Below, one piece after another: positions 42,737 through 53,706 of a stretch of 64,000 bases of DNA. A model generated the notes under the pieces. That model saw only the letters and a list, made by a program, of their open reading frames with translations. It did not search any database and was not told where the DNA came from. The translations under genes and the position numbers were made by a program. How positions within the stretch are numbered: the first letter of the stretch is position 1; each line of letters begins with the position of its first letter. Origin of the DNA: CAVSRC01 sp963785065 (GTDB lineage Bacteria > Pseudomonadota > Alphaproteobacteria > Rhizobiales > Kaistiaceae); assembly GCA_963785065.1 (NCBI GenBank), contig CAWATX010000002.1:1798001-1862000 (forward strand), in the 5' to 3' direction.

Positions 42737-44970
42737 GCCCGACGACGCCGAAGCCGACGCCAAAGCCGAAACGGCCGGCCTGGCAGCCCGACGATACGGC
42801 GATCGATGCCATCGTCGCCGGCGCCCATGGCGACCCGTTCGCGGTGCTCGGGCCGCACGGCGGCGACGGCAAACCGCTCTCGCTGCGCGTATTCTGGCCA
42901 GGTGCCGACAGCGTCGAGATGATCGACAGCGCCGACGGCAGCACCGTCGCCGTCCTTGACCGCCTGCATCCGGATGGCTTCTTCGCCGGGCTGGTCGACG
43001 GCCGCGACACGCCGTTCGCCTATCGCCTGCGCGTCTCGCGCGGCGGCGATACCTGGGAGGCGGAGGACCCTTATCGCTTTCCCATGATCCTCGGCGAGAT
43101 GGATGTCTATCTCATCGGCGAAGGCAGCCACCGCCGCCTGTTCGAGCATCTCGGCGCGCACCCGAAAACCGTTGACGGCGTCGACGGCGTCGCCTTTGCC
43201 GTCTGGGCGCCCAATGCCTCGCGGGTCAGCGTGGTCGGCGACTTCAACCAGTGGGATGGCCGCCGCCATCCCATGCGCAAGCGCGTCGAGGCCGGCGTCT
43301 GGGAGCTGTTCGTGCCCGGCGTCGCCAAGGGCATGATCTACAAGTTCGAGCTGCTTGCCGCCGACGGCCGGCTGTTGCCGCTCAAGGCCGATCCCTTCGG
43401 CTTCTATCACGAGCAGCCGCCGGCCACCGGCTCGCGCGTCCACGGCCTGCCGCACTATACCTGGGCCGACCATGAGTGGATGGCCGGCCGCAAGACGCGC
43501 CAGGCGCTCGATGCGCCCATGGCGGTCTACGAGGTGCACCTCGGCTCTTGGCGGCGCAAGGCGGGCGACGCGCCGCTCACCTATGACGAGCTCGGCGACG
43601 AGCTCATTGCCTATGTCCGCGACATGGGCTTCACCCATATCGAATGCCTGCCGGTCTCCGAGCATCCCTTCTCCGGCTCCTGGGGCTATCAGCCCATCGG
43701 TCTGTTCGCCCCGACCAGCCGCTTCGGCAGCCCGGAGGATTTTGCCCATTTCGTCGACAAGGCCCACGCCGCCGGCATCGGCGTCATCATCGACTGGGTG
43801 CCGGCGCATTTCCCCACTGACGTTCACGGTCTCGCCCGCTTCGACGGCACCGCGCTCTATGAGCACGAGGACCCGCGGCTCGGCTTCCACCGCGACTGGA
43901 ACACCCTGATCTACAATTTCGGGCGCACCGAAGTGCGCAACATCCTTATCTCCAACGCCTTGTTCTGGCTGGACTATTTCCATATCGACGGGCTTCGCGT
44001 CGATGCCGTTGCCTCCATGCTCTACCTCGATTATTCGCGCAATCCCGGCGAATGGATCCCCAATGTCCATGGCGGCCGCGAGAACCTGGAGGCGGTCGCC
44101 TTCATCCGCGAGATGAACACCCGCGTCTTTGGCGATTATCCCGGCGCCACCACCATCGCCGAGGAATCGACCGCCTGGCCGGCGGTGTCGCGGCCGGTCG
44201 ATACCGGCGGCCTCGGCTTCGGCTACAAGTGGAACATGGGCTGGATGCACGACACCCTCGACTATATGAGCCACGAGCCGATCCACCGGAAATACCATCA
44301 CCACGAGATGACCTTCGGCATCCATTACGGCTTCACCGAGAATTTTGTCCTGCCGCTCAGCCACGACGAGGTCGTCCACGGCAAGGGCTCGCTGTTCGGC
44401 CGCATGTCCGGCGACCGTTGGCAGAAGTTCGCCAATCTGCGCGCCTACTTCGCCTTCATGTGGACCCACCCCGGCAAGAAGCTGCTCTTCATGGGCGGCG
44501 AGTTCGCCCAGGAAGCCGAATGGAACCACGACCGTTCGCTCGACTGGTACATTCTCGAATACGAGGATCACCTCGGCGTCCAGAGCCTCGTGCGCGATCT
44601 CAACCGCCTCTACCGCGAAACGCCGGCGCTCCATGTCAAGGATTCCGACCGCTCCGGCTTCGACTGGCTCGACTGGCAGGATGCCGACGACTCGATCTTC
44701 GCCTACGTCCGCTATGGCAACGACGGCGACCCGCCGGTGGTGGTCGTCTCCAACATGACGCCGGTGGTGCGCGAGAGCTACCGTCTGGGCGTGCCGCGCG
44801 AAGGCTGGTGGCGCGAGCGGCTCAATACCGACGCGGCCGCCTATGGCGGCTCCAATGTCGGCAATGCCGGCGGCGTCGGCTCGGAGCCGGTCGAAGCGCA
44901 TGGCCACCCGGCCTCCATCGTGCTTCGCCTGCCACCGCTGGCCACCGTGGTCTTTGAACTGGCGACCTAG
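42733..44970 (+). CDS. glgB: 1,4-alpha-glucan branching enzyme
   Basis: GH13 enzyme that makes alpha-1,6 branches in glycogen. The 745-residue protein has an N-terminal CBM48 pair (GDPFAVLGPH and FAVWAPNASRVSVVGDFNQWDG), the central barrel with Asp424 in GLRVDAVASM, Glu477 in IAEESTAWPAV and Asp545 in LSHDEVVHGKGS, then a C-terminal beta domain. It starts with a proline/lysine-rich stretch (SPTTPKPTPKPKRP) that is probably flexible. The ATGA overlap with treS couples the two; glgX follows after 30 bases. Confidence 0.97.
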
Positions 44971-45000
44971 CGACGGGTCGCGCAAGGGGATCTCTCTATC

Positions 45001-47108
<2,108 letters not shown>

Positions 47109-47112
<4 letters not shown>

Positions 47113-48983
47113 GCGACGACCTCAACCGTCTGGCAGAACGCGCCGGCATCGAGCGCAGCTATCTCTCCCTCATGGGGCCGATGGTCGACGCGGCCGAGGC
47201 GCCGCTGCGCGCCACGCTTGCCGCACTCGGCATTTCCGCCGGCGACGATGCCGCGGTTGCTTCGAGCCTCGCCAGCGTGCCGGCCGCAGATCCCGGGCCG
47301 ATGCAGGCGCCGGAGGGGGTCACCTGCCATGTGCCCGGCTGGCTGCGCGACACGCGCTGCTGGGGGATCGCCTGCCAGATCTACAGCCTGCGCTCCAGGC
47401 GCAACTGGGGCATGGGCGATTTCGAAGACCTCGCCCGTTTTGCCGAGATCGCGGCGGCGGCCGGCGCCGACTTCATCGGCGTCAACCCGCTGCACGCCCT
47501 GTTCATGGCCGATGCCAGCAAATTCAGTCCGTTCTCGCCGTCGAGCCGCCACTTCCTCAATCCGCTCTACATCGCGCTGGACAAGGTGCCGGGTGCCGAC
47601 AAGGTGCTGGCCGAGGTCGCGATCCCCGACGAGGTCCGCAACGCCAAATTCGTCGACTACGCCCATGTCGGCCCGCTCAAGCTGAAGGCGCTCACCTTCC
47701 TGTTCCGGGCCTTCCGCGAGGCCGGTGATCCGCAGGCCGCCCACGACTTCGCCGATTACGTTGCTGCCGGCGGCCGGCCGCTCTACCTGCACGCTCTGTT
47801 CGAGGCTCTGTCGCAGGCCATGGTCGACCAGGGCCGTGCCGCCGCATGGCACGGCTGGCCGGAGGAATACCGCCATCCGGCGAGCCGCGCCGTCACCAAT
47901 TTCGCCGCGTCCCATGCCGAGGCGATCGCCTTTCATTCCTGGCTGCAATGGACCGCCGACCGCCAGCTTGGGGCAGCCCAGGCCCGCGCCAAGGCCGCCG
48001 GCATGCGCATCGGCCTCTATCTCGACATGGCCGTCGGCGTCGCCCCCGACGGCTCGGCCACCTGGTCGGACCGCGAGCTGACCGTGCCCTCGGTGCGCAT
48101 CGGCGCGCCGCCCGACTATTACAACGCCGACGGCCAGGACTGGGGTGTGGCGCCGCTGTCGCCGGCGGTGCTGAAGGCGCGCGCCTATCAGCCCTATCGC
48201 GAGGTCATCGATACGGTGCTGCGCCACGCCGGCGCGCTACGCATCGACCACGCCATGAGCCTCTACCGGCTGTTCTGGATCTCCGAAGGTTTCACCGCCG
48301 CCGACGGCGTCTATGTGCGCTATCCGCTGGCCGACATGCTGCGCACGCTGGCCGAGGTTTCCCAGAAGCAGGAAGCCATCGTCATCGGCGAGGCGCTGGG
48401 CGTCGTGCCCAAGGGCTTCCCCGAGGTGCTCAGCGCCACCGAGATCCAGGCCTATGTCGTCTATTTCTTCGAGAAGCGCGGCGAGGATTTCATCCCCGTC
48501 GCCGAATATCCACGCGAGGCGCTGGCCTGCATCACCACCCACGACCTGCATTCGCTGGCCGGCTGGTGGAGTGCCCACGACCTCACCACCCGCCGCGGCT
48601 TCGGCTATCTGAAGGAGGAGGACGCCGAGGCGGCCTATGCCGAGCGTGCCAGCGAGCGGCTGCATCTGCTCTATACGCTCGCCGATCACGAGCTCCTGCC
48701 GCACGACGTCTGGGCGGTGCGCGACGGCCACGAGCCGGCGCCGGAGACGATCCCCCTGTCGGTCGCCGTCGAACTGCACCGTCTGGTCGCCCGCTCGCCC
48801 TCGCGCCTGTTCGTTCTCGCCATCGAGGACCTCACCGGCGACCCCGAGCAGGTCAACATCCCCGGCACCGTCGACGAGCACCCCAACTGGCGGCGCAAGA
48901 TCGTGTGCGACATCGAGGATCTGCCCGAGCATCCCTTCTTCAAGGCGATCACCGCAGCGCTGCGCGAAGAGCGGCCACGCTAG
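47109..48983 (+). CDS. malQ: 4-alpha-glucanotransferase (amylomaltase)
   Basis: GH77 enzyme that disproportionates maltodextrins, extending short ones until they can be used and releasing glucose. The 624-residue protein has the GH77 blocks WGIACQIYSLRSRRNWGMGDFEDL, FIGVNPLHALF, SPFSPSSRHFLNPLYIAL, Asp380 in ALRIDHAMSLYRLF, Glu428 in VIGEALGVVP and Asp479 in TTHDLHSLAGWW. It ends the treS-glgB-glgX-malQ run. A long palindromic repeat follows, then the convergent DHOD-like gene. Confidence 0.95.
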
Positions 48984-48988
48984 ATCGG

Positions 48989-49075
48989 CCTCATGGTGAG
49001 GTGCGCGCGAAGCGCGCCTCGAACCATGGGGCGCCATCCTTCGAGGCTCGCCTTCGGCCAGCACCTCAGGATGAG
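48989..49075. repeat. Dispersed palindromic repeat (rhizobial intergenic type), two stem-loops
   Basis: Two imperfect hairpins in tandem. The first has CCTCATGGTGAGG...CGCGCGAAGCGCGC...TCGAACCATGG. The second has CATCCTTCGAGG...CTCGCCTTCGGC...CCTCAGGATGAGG. The CATCCTTCGAGG / CCTCAGGATG pair is a motif I recognise as common between genes in Hyphomicrobiales genomes. It fills the gap between convergent malQ and the DHOD-like gene and may act as a bidirectional terminator. Only this copy is seen in the window. Confidence 0.65.
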
Positions 49076-49105
49076 GCTTCGGGCGTCTGCGCCCCTTGCC
49101 TAAAT

Positions 49106-50104
49106 CTACGCCCGATAGCTGGTCAGGATGTCGATGTACTGGCTGCGCACCAGGCCTTCGCGATTGTGCAGGAAGGCGGCGGCCAGCCGCCCGCGCACCC
49201 GGTCGATATCGTCGAAGCCGCGCCCCTCCATCCAGCTCTCCAGCGCCCGGCGCAGCGCCCCGATATGGCCCGGCCCGTGGCGCAGCAGCGCCGAGGCGGA
49301 CATCACCACGTCGGCGCCGGCGAGCAGATATTTTACCACCTCGCTGCCGGTCTCCACGCCGCTGGTCGCGCCCAGCGACATGGTGGTGCGCCCGCAGAGC
49401 AGCGAAATCCACAGCAGCGCCTGCCGGATCTCGTAGGGGTTGGAAAGCTCCAGGCTCGGCTTCGGCGTCAGCGTCTGCAGGTCGATGTCGGGCTGGTAGA
49501 AGCGGTTGAACATGACCAGGCCCTTGGCCCCGGCCTTGGCGATTTCAGCGGCGTGGTGCGCCGGCGCCGACAGCCACGGCCCGAGCTTGACCGCCACCGG
49601 GATCGACACCGCCAGGCACACCGCCCGGACCGTCTCGACCCAGCGCCGCTCGACGTCGGCCGCGCTTTCGCGCGGGTCGGTCGGCACGCGATAAAGGTTG
49701 AGCTCGATCGCCGCGGCGCCCGCCTGCTCCAGGTCGTGGGCGAACTCGGTCCAGCCCTCTGCGGTCGAGCCGTTGAGGCTCGCGATGATCGGGATGGAGC
49801 AGGAATCGACCGCCCGCCTGAGCGTCTCCAGGCGCGCCTCGAGGCCGCCGACGCGAAACGCCGTCACCTCGGGGAAGTAGCCGCCGGCCGCCTCCGGCTG
49901 GGTGGCGGTGCCCTGTTCGACCAGCTCGACAAAGGCGGTGTCCTCGGCGATGACCTCCTCCTCATAGACCGAGGGCATCACCACGGCGGCAGCGCCCGCG
50001 TCCTCCAGCCGGCGGATGCCGTCGAACTCGCGCGTCATCGGCGAGGACGAAGCGACGATCGGGTGCTCGAGTTGCAGGTTGAGATAGGTTGTGGCCAGGT
50101 TCAT
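49106..50104 (-). CDS. Dihydroorotate dehydrogenase-like flavoprotein (not a true PyrD)
   Basis: A 332-residue FMN-type TIM barrel close to class 1 dihydroorotate dehydrogenases, with YLNLQLEHPIVASSSPMT and the phosphate-binding tail GVETGSEVVKYLLAGADVVMSASALL. The region that in class 1 enzymes reads NxSCPN, with the catalytic Cys, is here AIELNLYRVPTDP, so the catalytic base and the substrate-binding Asn are missing. It is unlikely to oxidise dihydroorotate. It starts 12 bases after nifJ. Similar proteins are often found beside NifJ, suggesting a redox role connected with it, but none is proven to my knowledge. Confidence 0.85.
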   Translation of the reverse strand: MNLATTYLNLQLEHPIVASSSPMTREFDGIRRLEDAGAAAVVMPSVYEEEVIAEDTAFVELVEQGTATQPEAAGGYFPEVTAFRVGGLEARLETLRRAVDSCSIPIIASLNGSTAEGWTEFAHDLEQAGAAAIELNLYRVPTDPRESAADVERRWVETVRAVCLAVSIPVAVKLGPWLSAPAHHAAEIAKAGAKGLVMFNRFYQPDIDLQTLTPKPSLELSNPYEIRQALLWISLLCGRTTMSLGATSGVETGSEVVKYLLAGADVVMSASALLRHGPGHIGALRRALESWMEGRGFDDIDRVRGRLAAAFLHNREGLVRSQYIDILTSYRA

Positions 50105-50116
50105 TTTTTTGGTGCC

Positions 50117-53100
50117 TCAGGCGTTTTCCCAGTTGGGCAGGAAACGGCTGCCGTCGCGCGCCGCCAGGTCCTCGTAGGAACGGTAGCGTTCGTCGACGGC
50201 CGCCTGCGCCTGCCGCATCATCTGCGCCGCTGCCTCACGGTCGCCCTGGGTGAGCACGCTGTAGCGCAGCTCGTTATAGGCGAATTCCTCGAGTCTCAGT
50301 CGCGGCCGCGTCGAATCGAGGCGGAACGGGTTGGCGCCGCTGCTTCTCAGCGACGGGTCGTAGCGGAACAGCGGCCAGAAGCCGGAAGCGGTGGCCCGCG
50401 CCTGCTGCTTCATGCCCTGGCGCAGGTCGAATCCGTGGGCGATGCAGTGCGAATAGGCGAGCACCAGCGACGGGCCGGGATAGGCCTCCGCCTCGCGCAG
50501 CGCCACCAGCGCCTGCTCGGCATTCGCCCCCATGGCGATCTGCGCCACATAGACATAGCCGTAGCCGATCGCCTGCATGGCCAGGTCCTTGCGGGGTATC
50601 CGCTTGCCGGCCGCGGCGAACTTGGCCGAGGCGCCGAGCGGTGTCGCCTTTGAGGATTGCCCGCCGGTGTTGGAGTAGACGCCGGTGTCGAGCACCAGCA
50701 TGTTGACGTCGCGCGATTGCGCCAGCACATGGTCGAGGCCGCCATAGCCGATGTCGTAGGCCCAGCCGTCGCCGCCGACGATCCACACGCTGCGCCGGAC
50801 GAGGAAATCGGCGAGCAGCTTGAGGTTGACCGAATCGTCGTCGCTGCGCCCGTCCAGCTTGGTGGTCAGCGCCGCAACGCGCTCGCGCTGGGCGACGAAG
50901 TCGCTCTCCGTCACCTGGCGTGAGTCGAGGATCGTCCTGGCGAGGTCCTCGCCGACCACCGGGGCAAGCTTCTCGAGAAGCTGCCGCGCCGCGGCGGTCT
51001 GCTGGTCGACCGCCAGCCGATAGCCGAGGCCGAACTCGGCATTGTCCTCGAACAGCGAGTTGTTCCACGTCGGCCCGCGCCCCTGGGCATTGGTCGTCCA
51101 TGGATGCGCCGGCAGGTTGCCGCCATAGATCGACGAGCAGCCGGTGGCGTTGGCGACCTGCAGGCGGTCGCCGAAGAGCTGGCTCAGCAGCTTGACATAG
51201 GGCGTCTCGCCGCAGCCGGCGCAGGCGCCGGAAAAGGCGAACAGCGGCTCGAGGAACTGCACGCCGCGCACATTGGAGAAGTTCACGCGCGACCGGTCAG
51301 GCAGCGGCAGCGTCTCGAAGAAGGCGAGGTTCTGCTTCTCGCCCTCCATCAGGCGGGTCTTGTCAGTCATGTCGATGGCTTTGTGGCCGGCCTCGGTCGG
51401 GCTCAGCGCCGGGCAGTTCTCGACGCAGATGCCGCAGCCGGTGCAGTCCTCGACATGGATCTGCAGGGTGAAGCGGCTGCCGGGGAAACCGCGCGCATTG
51501 ACCGGTGCCGAGGGGAAGCCCTCCGGCGCCCCCTCCAGCGCCTCCTCCGGGTAATATTTGGCGCGGATCACGCTGTGCGGACAGACGATCGAGCATTGCC
51601 CGCACTGGATGCACAGCTCGGCATCCCACTTCGGCACCTCGACGGCGATGTTGCGCTTCTCAAAGGCCGTCGTTCCGGGCGGGAAGCTGCCGTCGACAGG
51701 CATCGCGCTCACCGGAATCTCGTCGCCGCGTCCGGCCATCATCATGGCCGTCACCTTGCGCACGAATTCCGGCGCGTCATCGGGCACCAGCGACGGTGGC
51801 TCGGCGCCGGTCAGCGTGCCCGGCACCTTGGCCTCGTGCAGGTGTTCGAGCGCCGCATCGACGGCGGCGAAGTTCTTTTCCACCACCGCGCCGCCCTTGC
51901 GGCCGTAGGCCTTCTGGATGGCGTGCTTGATCGCCACGATCGCCTCGTCGCGCGGCAGCACGCCGGAAATGGCGAAGAAGCAGGTCTGCAGGATGGTATT
52001 GACGCGCGGCCCGAGGCCGAGGTCCTGCGCCACCTTGGTGGCGTCGATGACGTAGAGCTTGAGCTTGCGGTCGACGATGCGCCTCTGGATCGGTCGCGGC
52101 AGGTGGTCCCACACTTCGTCCGGCCCGAAGGGGGCGTTGAGCAGGAAGGTGGCGCCCTCGCGCGCCGCGCTGAGCACGTCCAGCCGCTTCAGGAAATCGA
52201 ACTTGTGGCAGGCGACGAAATCGGCGTGGCGGATGAGATAGGGGCTGTTGATCGGCCGCGTGCCGAAGCGCAGATGCGAGATCGTCTCGGCGCCCGACTT
52301 GTGCGAATCGTAAACGAAATAGCCCTGGGCATAGCGGCCTTCCCGCTCGGCCAGGATCTTCACGCTGTTCTTGTTGGCGCCCACCGTGCCGTCGGCGCCG
52401 AGCCCGTAGAACACGGCGCGGGTGATGCCTTCCGGCTCGATGTCGTAGTCGCGGTCGTAGTCCAGGCTCAAATGCGATACGTCGTCGTCGATGCCGACGG
52501 TGAAGCCGTTCGTCGCGGCCTTCTTGGTCAGTTCGTCGAACACCGCCTTGGCCATGCCGGGGTGGAATTCCTTGGACGACAGGCCGTAGCGCCCGCCGAT
52601 GACGCGCGGCATGGTGCGCTCGCCGTTGCCGGCGGCCGTCGCCAGCGCGGTGACCACGTCCTGATAGAGCGGCTCGCCGGTGCCGCCGGGCTCCTTGCAG
52701 CGGTCGAGCACGGCGATCGATTTCACGCTTGCCGGCAGCGCGGCGAGGAAATGCTCCACCGAGAAGGGCCGGTAGAGCAGCACCTGCAAGGCGCCGACCT
52801 TCTCGCCCTTTTCGGCGAGCGCCAGCGCGGTCTCGCGCACCACTTCGGCGCCCGAGCCCATGGAGATGACCACGCGCTCCGCCTGCGGATCGCCGTCATA
52901 GCGGAAGAGTTGGTACTGGCGGCCGCACAGCGTGGCGAGCTTGTCCATCTCGGCCTGCACGATTGCCGCGGTGGCAGCATAGAACGGATTTGCCGTCTCG
53001 CGTGCCTGGAAGAAGGTATCGGGATTGTGCGCCGTGCCGCGCACCACCGGGTGCGCCGGGGAGAGCGCCCGCTCGCGGTGAGCCCTGACGAGCTTCTCGT

Positions 53101-53686
53101 CGATCATCGCCCTCAGCATTGCGTCGGAGAGCAGCGTCAGGCTGTTGACCTCGTGCGAGGTGCGGAAGCCGTCCATGAAATGGATGAACGGGATGCGCGA
53201 TTTCAGCGTCGCCGCCTGGGCGACCACGGCCAGGTCGTGCGCCTCCTGCACCGAGGCCGCCGACAGCATGGCATAGCCGGTCGAGCGCGCCGCCATCACG
53301 TCCTGATGGTCGCCGAAGATCGACAGCGCCTGGGTGGCCAGCGAGCGCGCCGCCACATACATCACCGAGGCGGTCAGCTCGCCGGCGATCTTGAACATGT
53401 TGGGCAGCATCAGCATGAGGCCCTGCGAGGCCGTGAAGGTCGTCGCCACGGCACCGCTTTGCAGCGCGCCGTGCAGCGCGCCGGCGGCGCCGCCTTCCGA
53501 CTGCATCTCCTGCACCACCGGAATCGTGCCGAAGATGTTGGCGATGCCCTTCGCCGCCCATTCGTCGGCAAGCTCGGCCATCGGCGAGGAGGGCGTGATC
53601 GGAAAGATCGCGCAGACCTCGTTCAGCCGGTAGGCGACATGGGCGACGGCCGTGTTGCCGTCCATCGTGTCAGTGGCGTCGGCCAT
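50117..53686 (-). CDS. nifJ: Pyruvate:ferredoxin (flavodoxin) oxidoreductase
   Basis: Single-chain CoA- and thiamine-dependent enzyme that oxidises pyruvate to acetyl-CoA and reduces ferredoxin or flavodoxin; oxygen-sensitive. The 1189-residue protein has the pyrimidine-binding start YRLNEVCAIFPITPSSPMAEL, the EMQSEGGAAGALHGAL block, two [4Fe-4S] motifs (Cys692 in CIQCGQCSIVCP and Cys748 in CTGCGICVENCP), a proximal cluster cysteine pair in ACAGCGETPY, TGCSSIYGGNLP, and the thiamine motif GGDGWAYDIG near residue 970. The ATG at 53686 is where the conserved domain begins. It lies 20 bases after the GltD-like gene and 12 before the DHOD-like gene. Confidence 0.97.
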   Translation of the reverse strand: MADATDTMDGNTAVAHVAYRLNEVCAIFPITPSSPMAELADEWAAKGIANIFGTIPVVQEMQSEGGAAGALHGALQSGAVATTFTASQGLMLMLPNMFKIAGELTASVMYVAARSLATQALSIFGDHQDVMAARSTGYAMLSAASVQEAHDLAVVAQAATLKSRIPFIHFMDGFRTSHEVNSLTLLSDAMLRAMIDEKLVRAHRERALSPAHPVVRGTAHNPDTFFQARETANPFYAATAAIVQAEMDKLATLCGRQYQLFRYDGDPQAERVVISMGSGAEVVRETALALAEKGEKVGALQVLLYRPFSVEHFLAALPASVKSIAVLDRCKEPGGTGEPLYQDVVTALATAAGNGERTMPRVIGGRYGLSSKEFHPGMAKAVFDELTKKAATNGFTVGIDDDVSHLSLDYDRDYDIEPEGITRAVFYGLGADGTVGANKNSVKILAEREGRYAQGYFVYDSHKSGAETISHLRFGTRPINSPYLIRHADFVACHKFDFLKRLDVLSAAREGATFLLNAPFGPDEVWDHLPRPIQRRIVDRKLKLYVIDATKVAQDLGLGPRVNTILQTCFFAISGVLPRDEAIVAIKHAIQKAYGRKGGAVVEKNFAAVDAALEHLHEAKVPGTLTGAEPPSLVPDDAPEFVRKVTAMMMAGRGDEIPVSAMPVDGSFPPGTTAFEKRNIAVEVPKWDAELCIQCGQCSIVCPHSVIRAKYYPEEALEGAPEGFPSAPVNARGFPGSRFTLQIHVEDCTGCGICVENCPALSPTEAGHKAIDMTDKTRLMEGEKQNLAFFETLPLPDRSRVNFSNVRGVQFLEPLFAFSGACAGCGETPYVKLLSQLFGDRLQVANATGCSSIYGGNLPAHPWTTNAQGRGPTWNNSLFEDNAEFGLGYRLAVDQQTAAARQLLEKLAPVVGEDLARTILDSRQVTESDFVAQRERVAALTTKLDGRSDDDSVNLKLLADFLVRRSVWIVGGDGWAYDIGYGGLDHVLAQSRDVNMLVLDTGVYSNTGGQSSKATPLGASAKFAAAGKRIPRKDLAMQAIGYGYVYVAQIAMGANAEQALVALREAEAYPGPSLVLAYSHCIAHGFDLRQGMKQQARATASGFWPLFRYDPSLRSSGANPFRLDSTRPRLRLEEFAYNELRYSVLTQGDREAAAQMMRQAQAAVDERYRSYEDLAARDGSRFLPNWENA

Positions 53687-53706
53687 TATGCGGTAACTCC
53701 TGGGGC

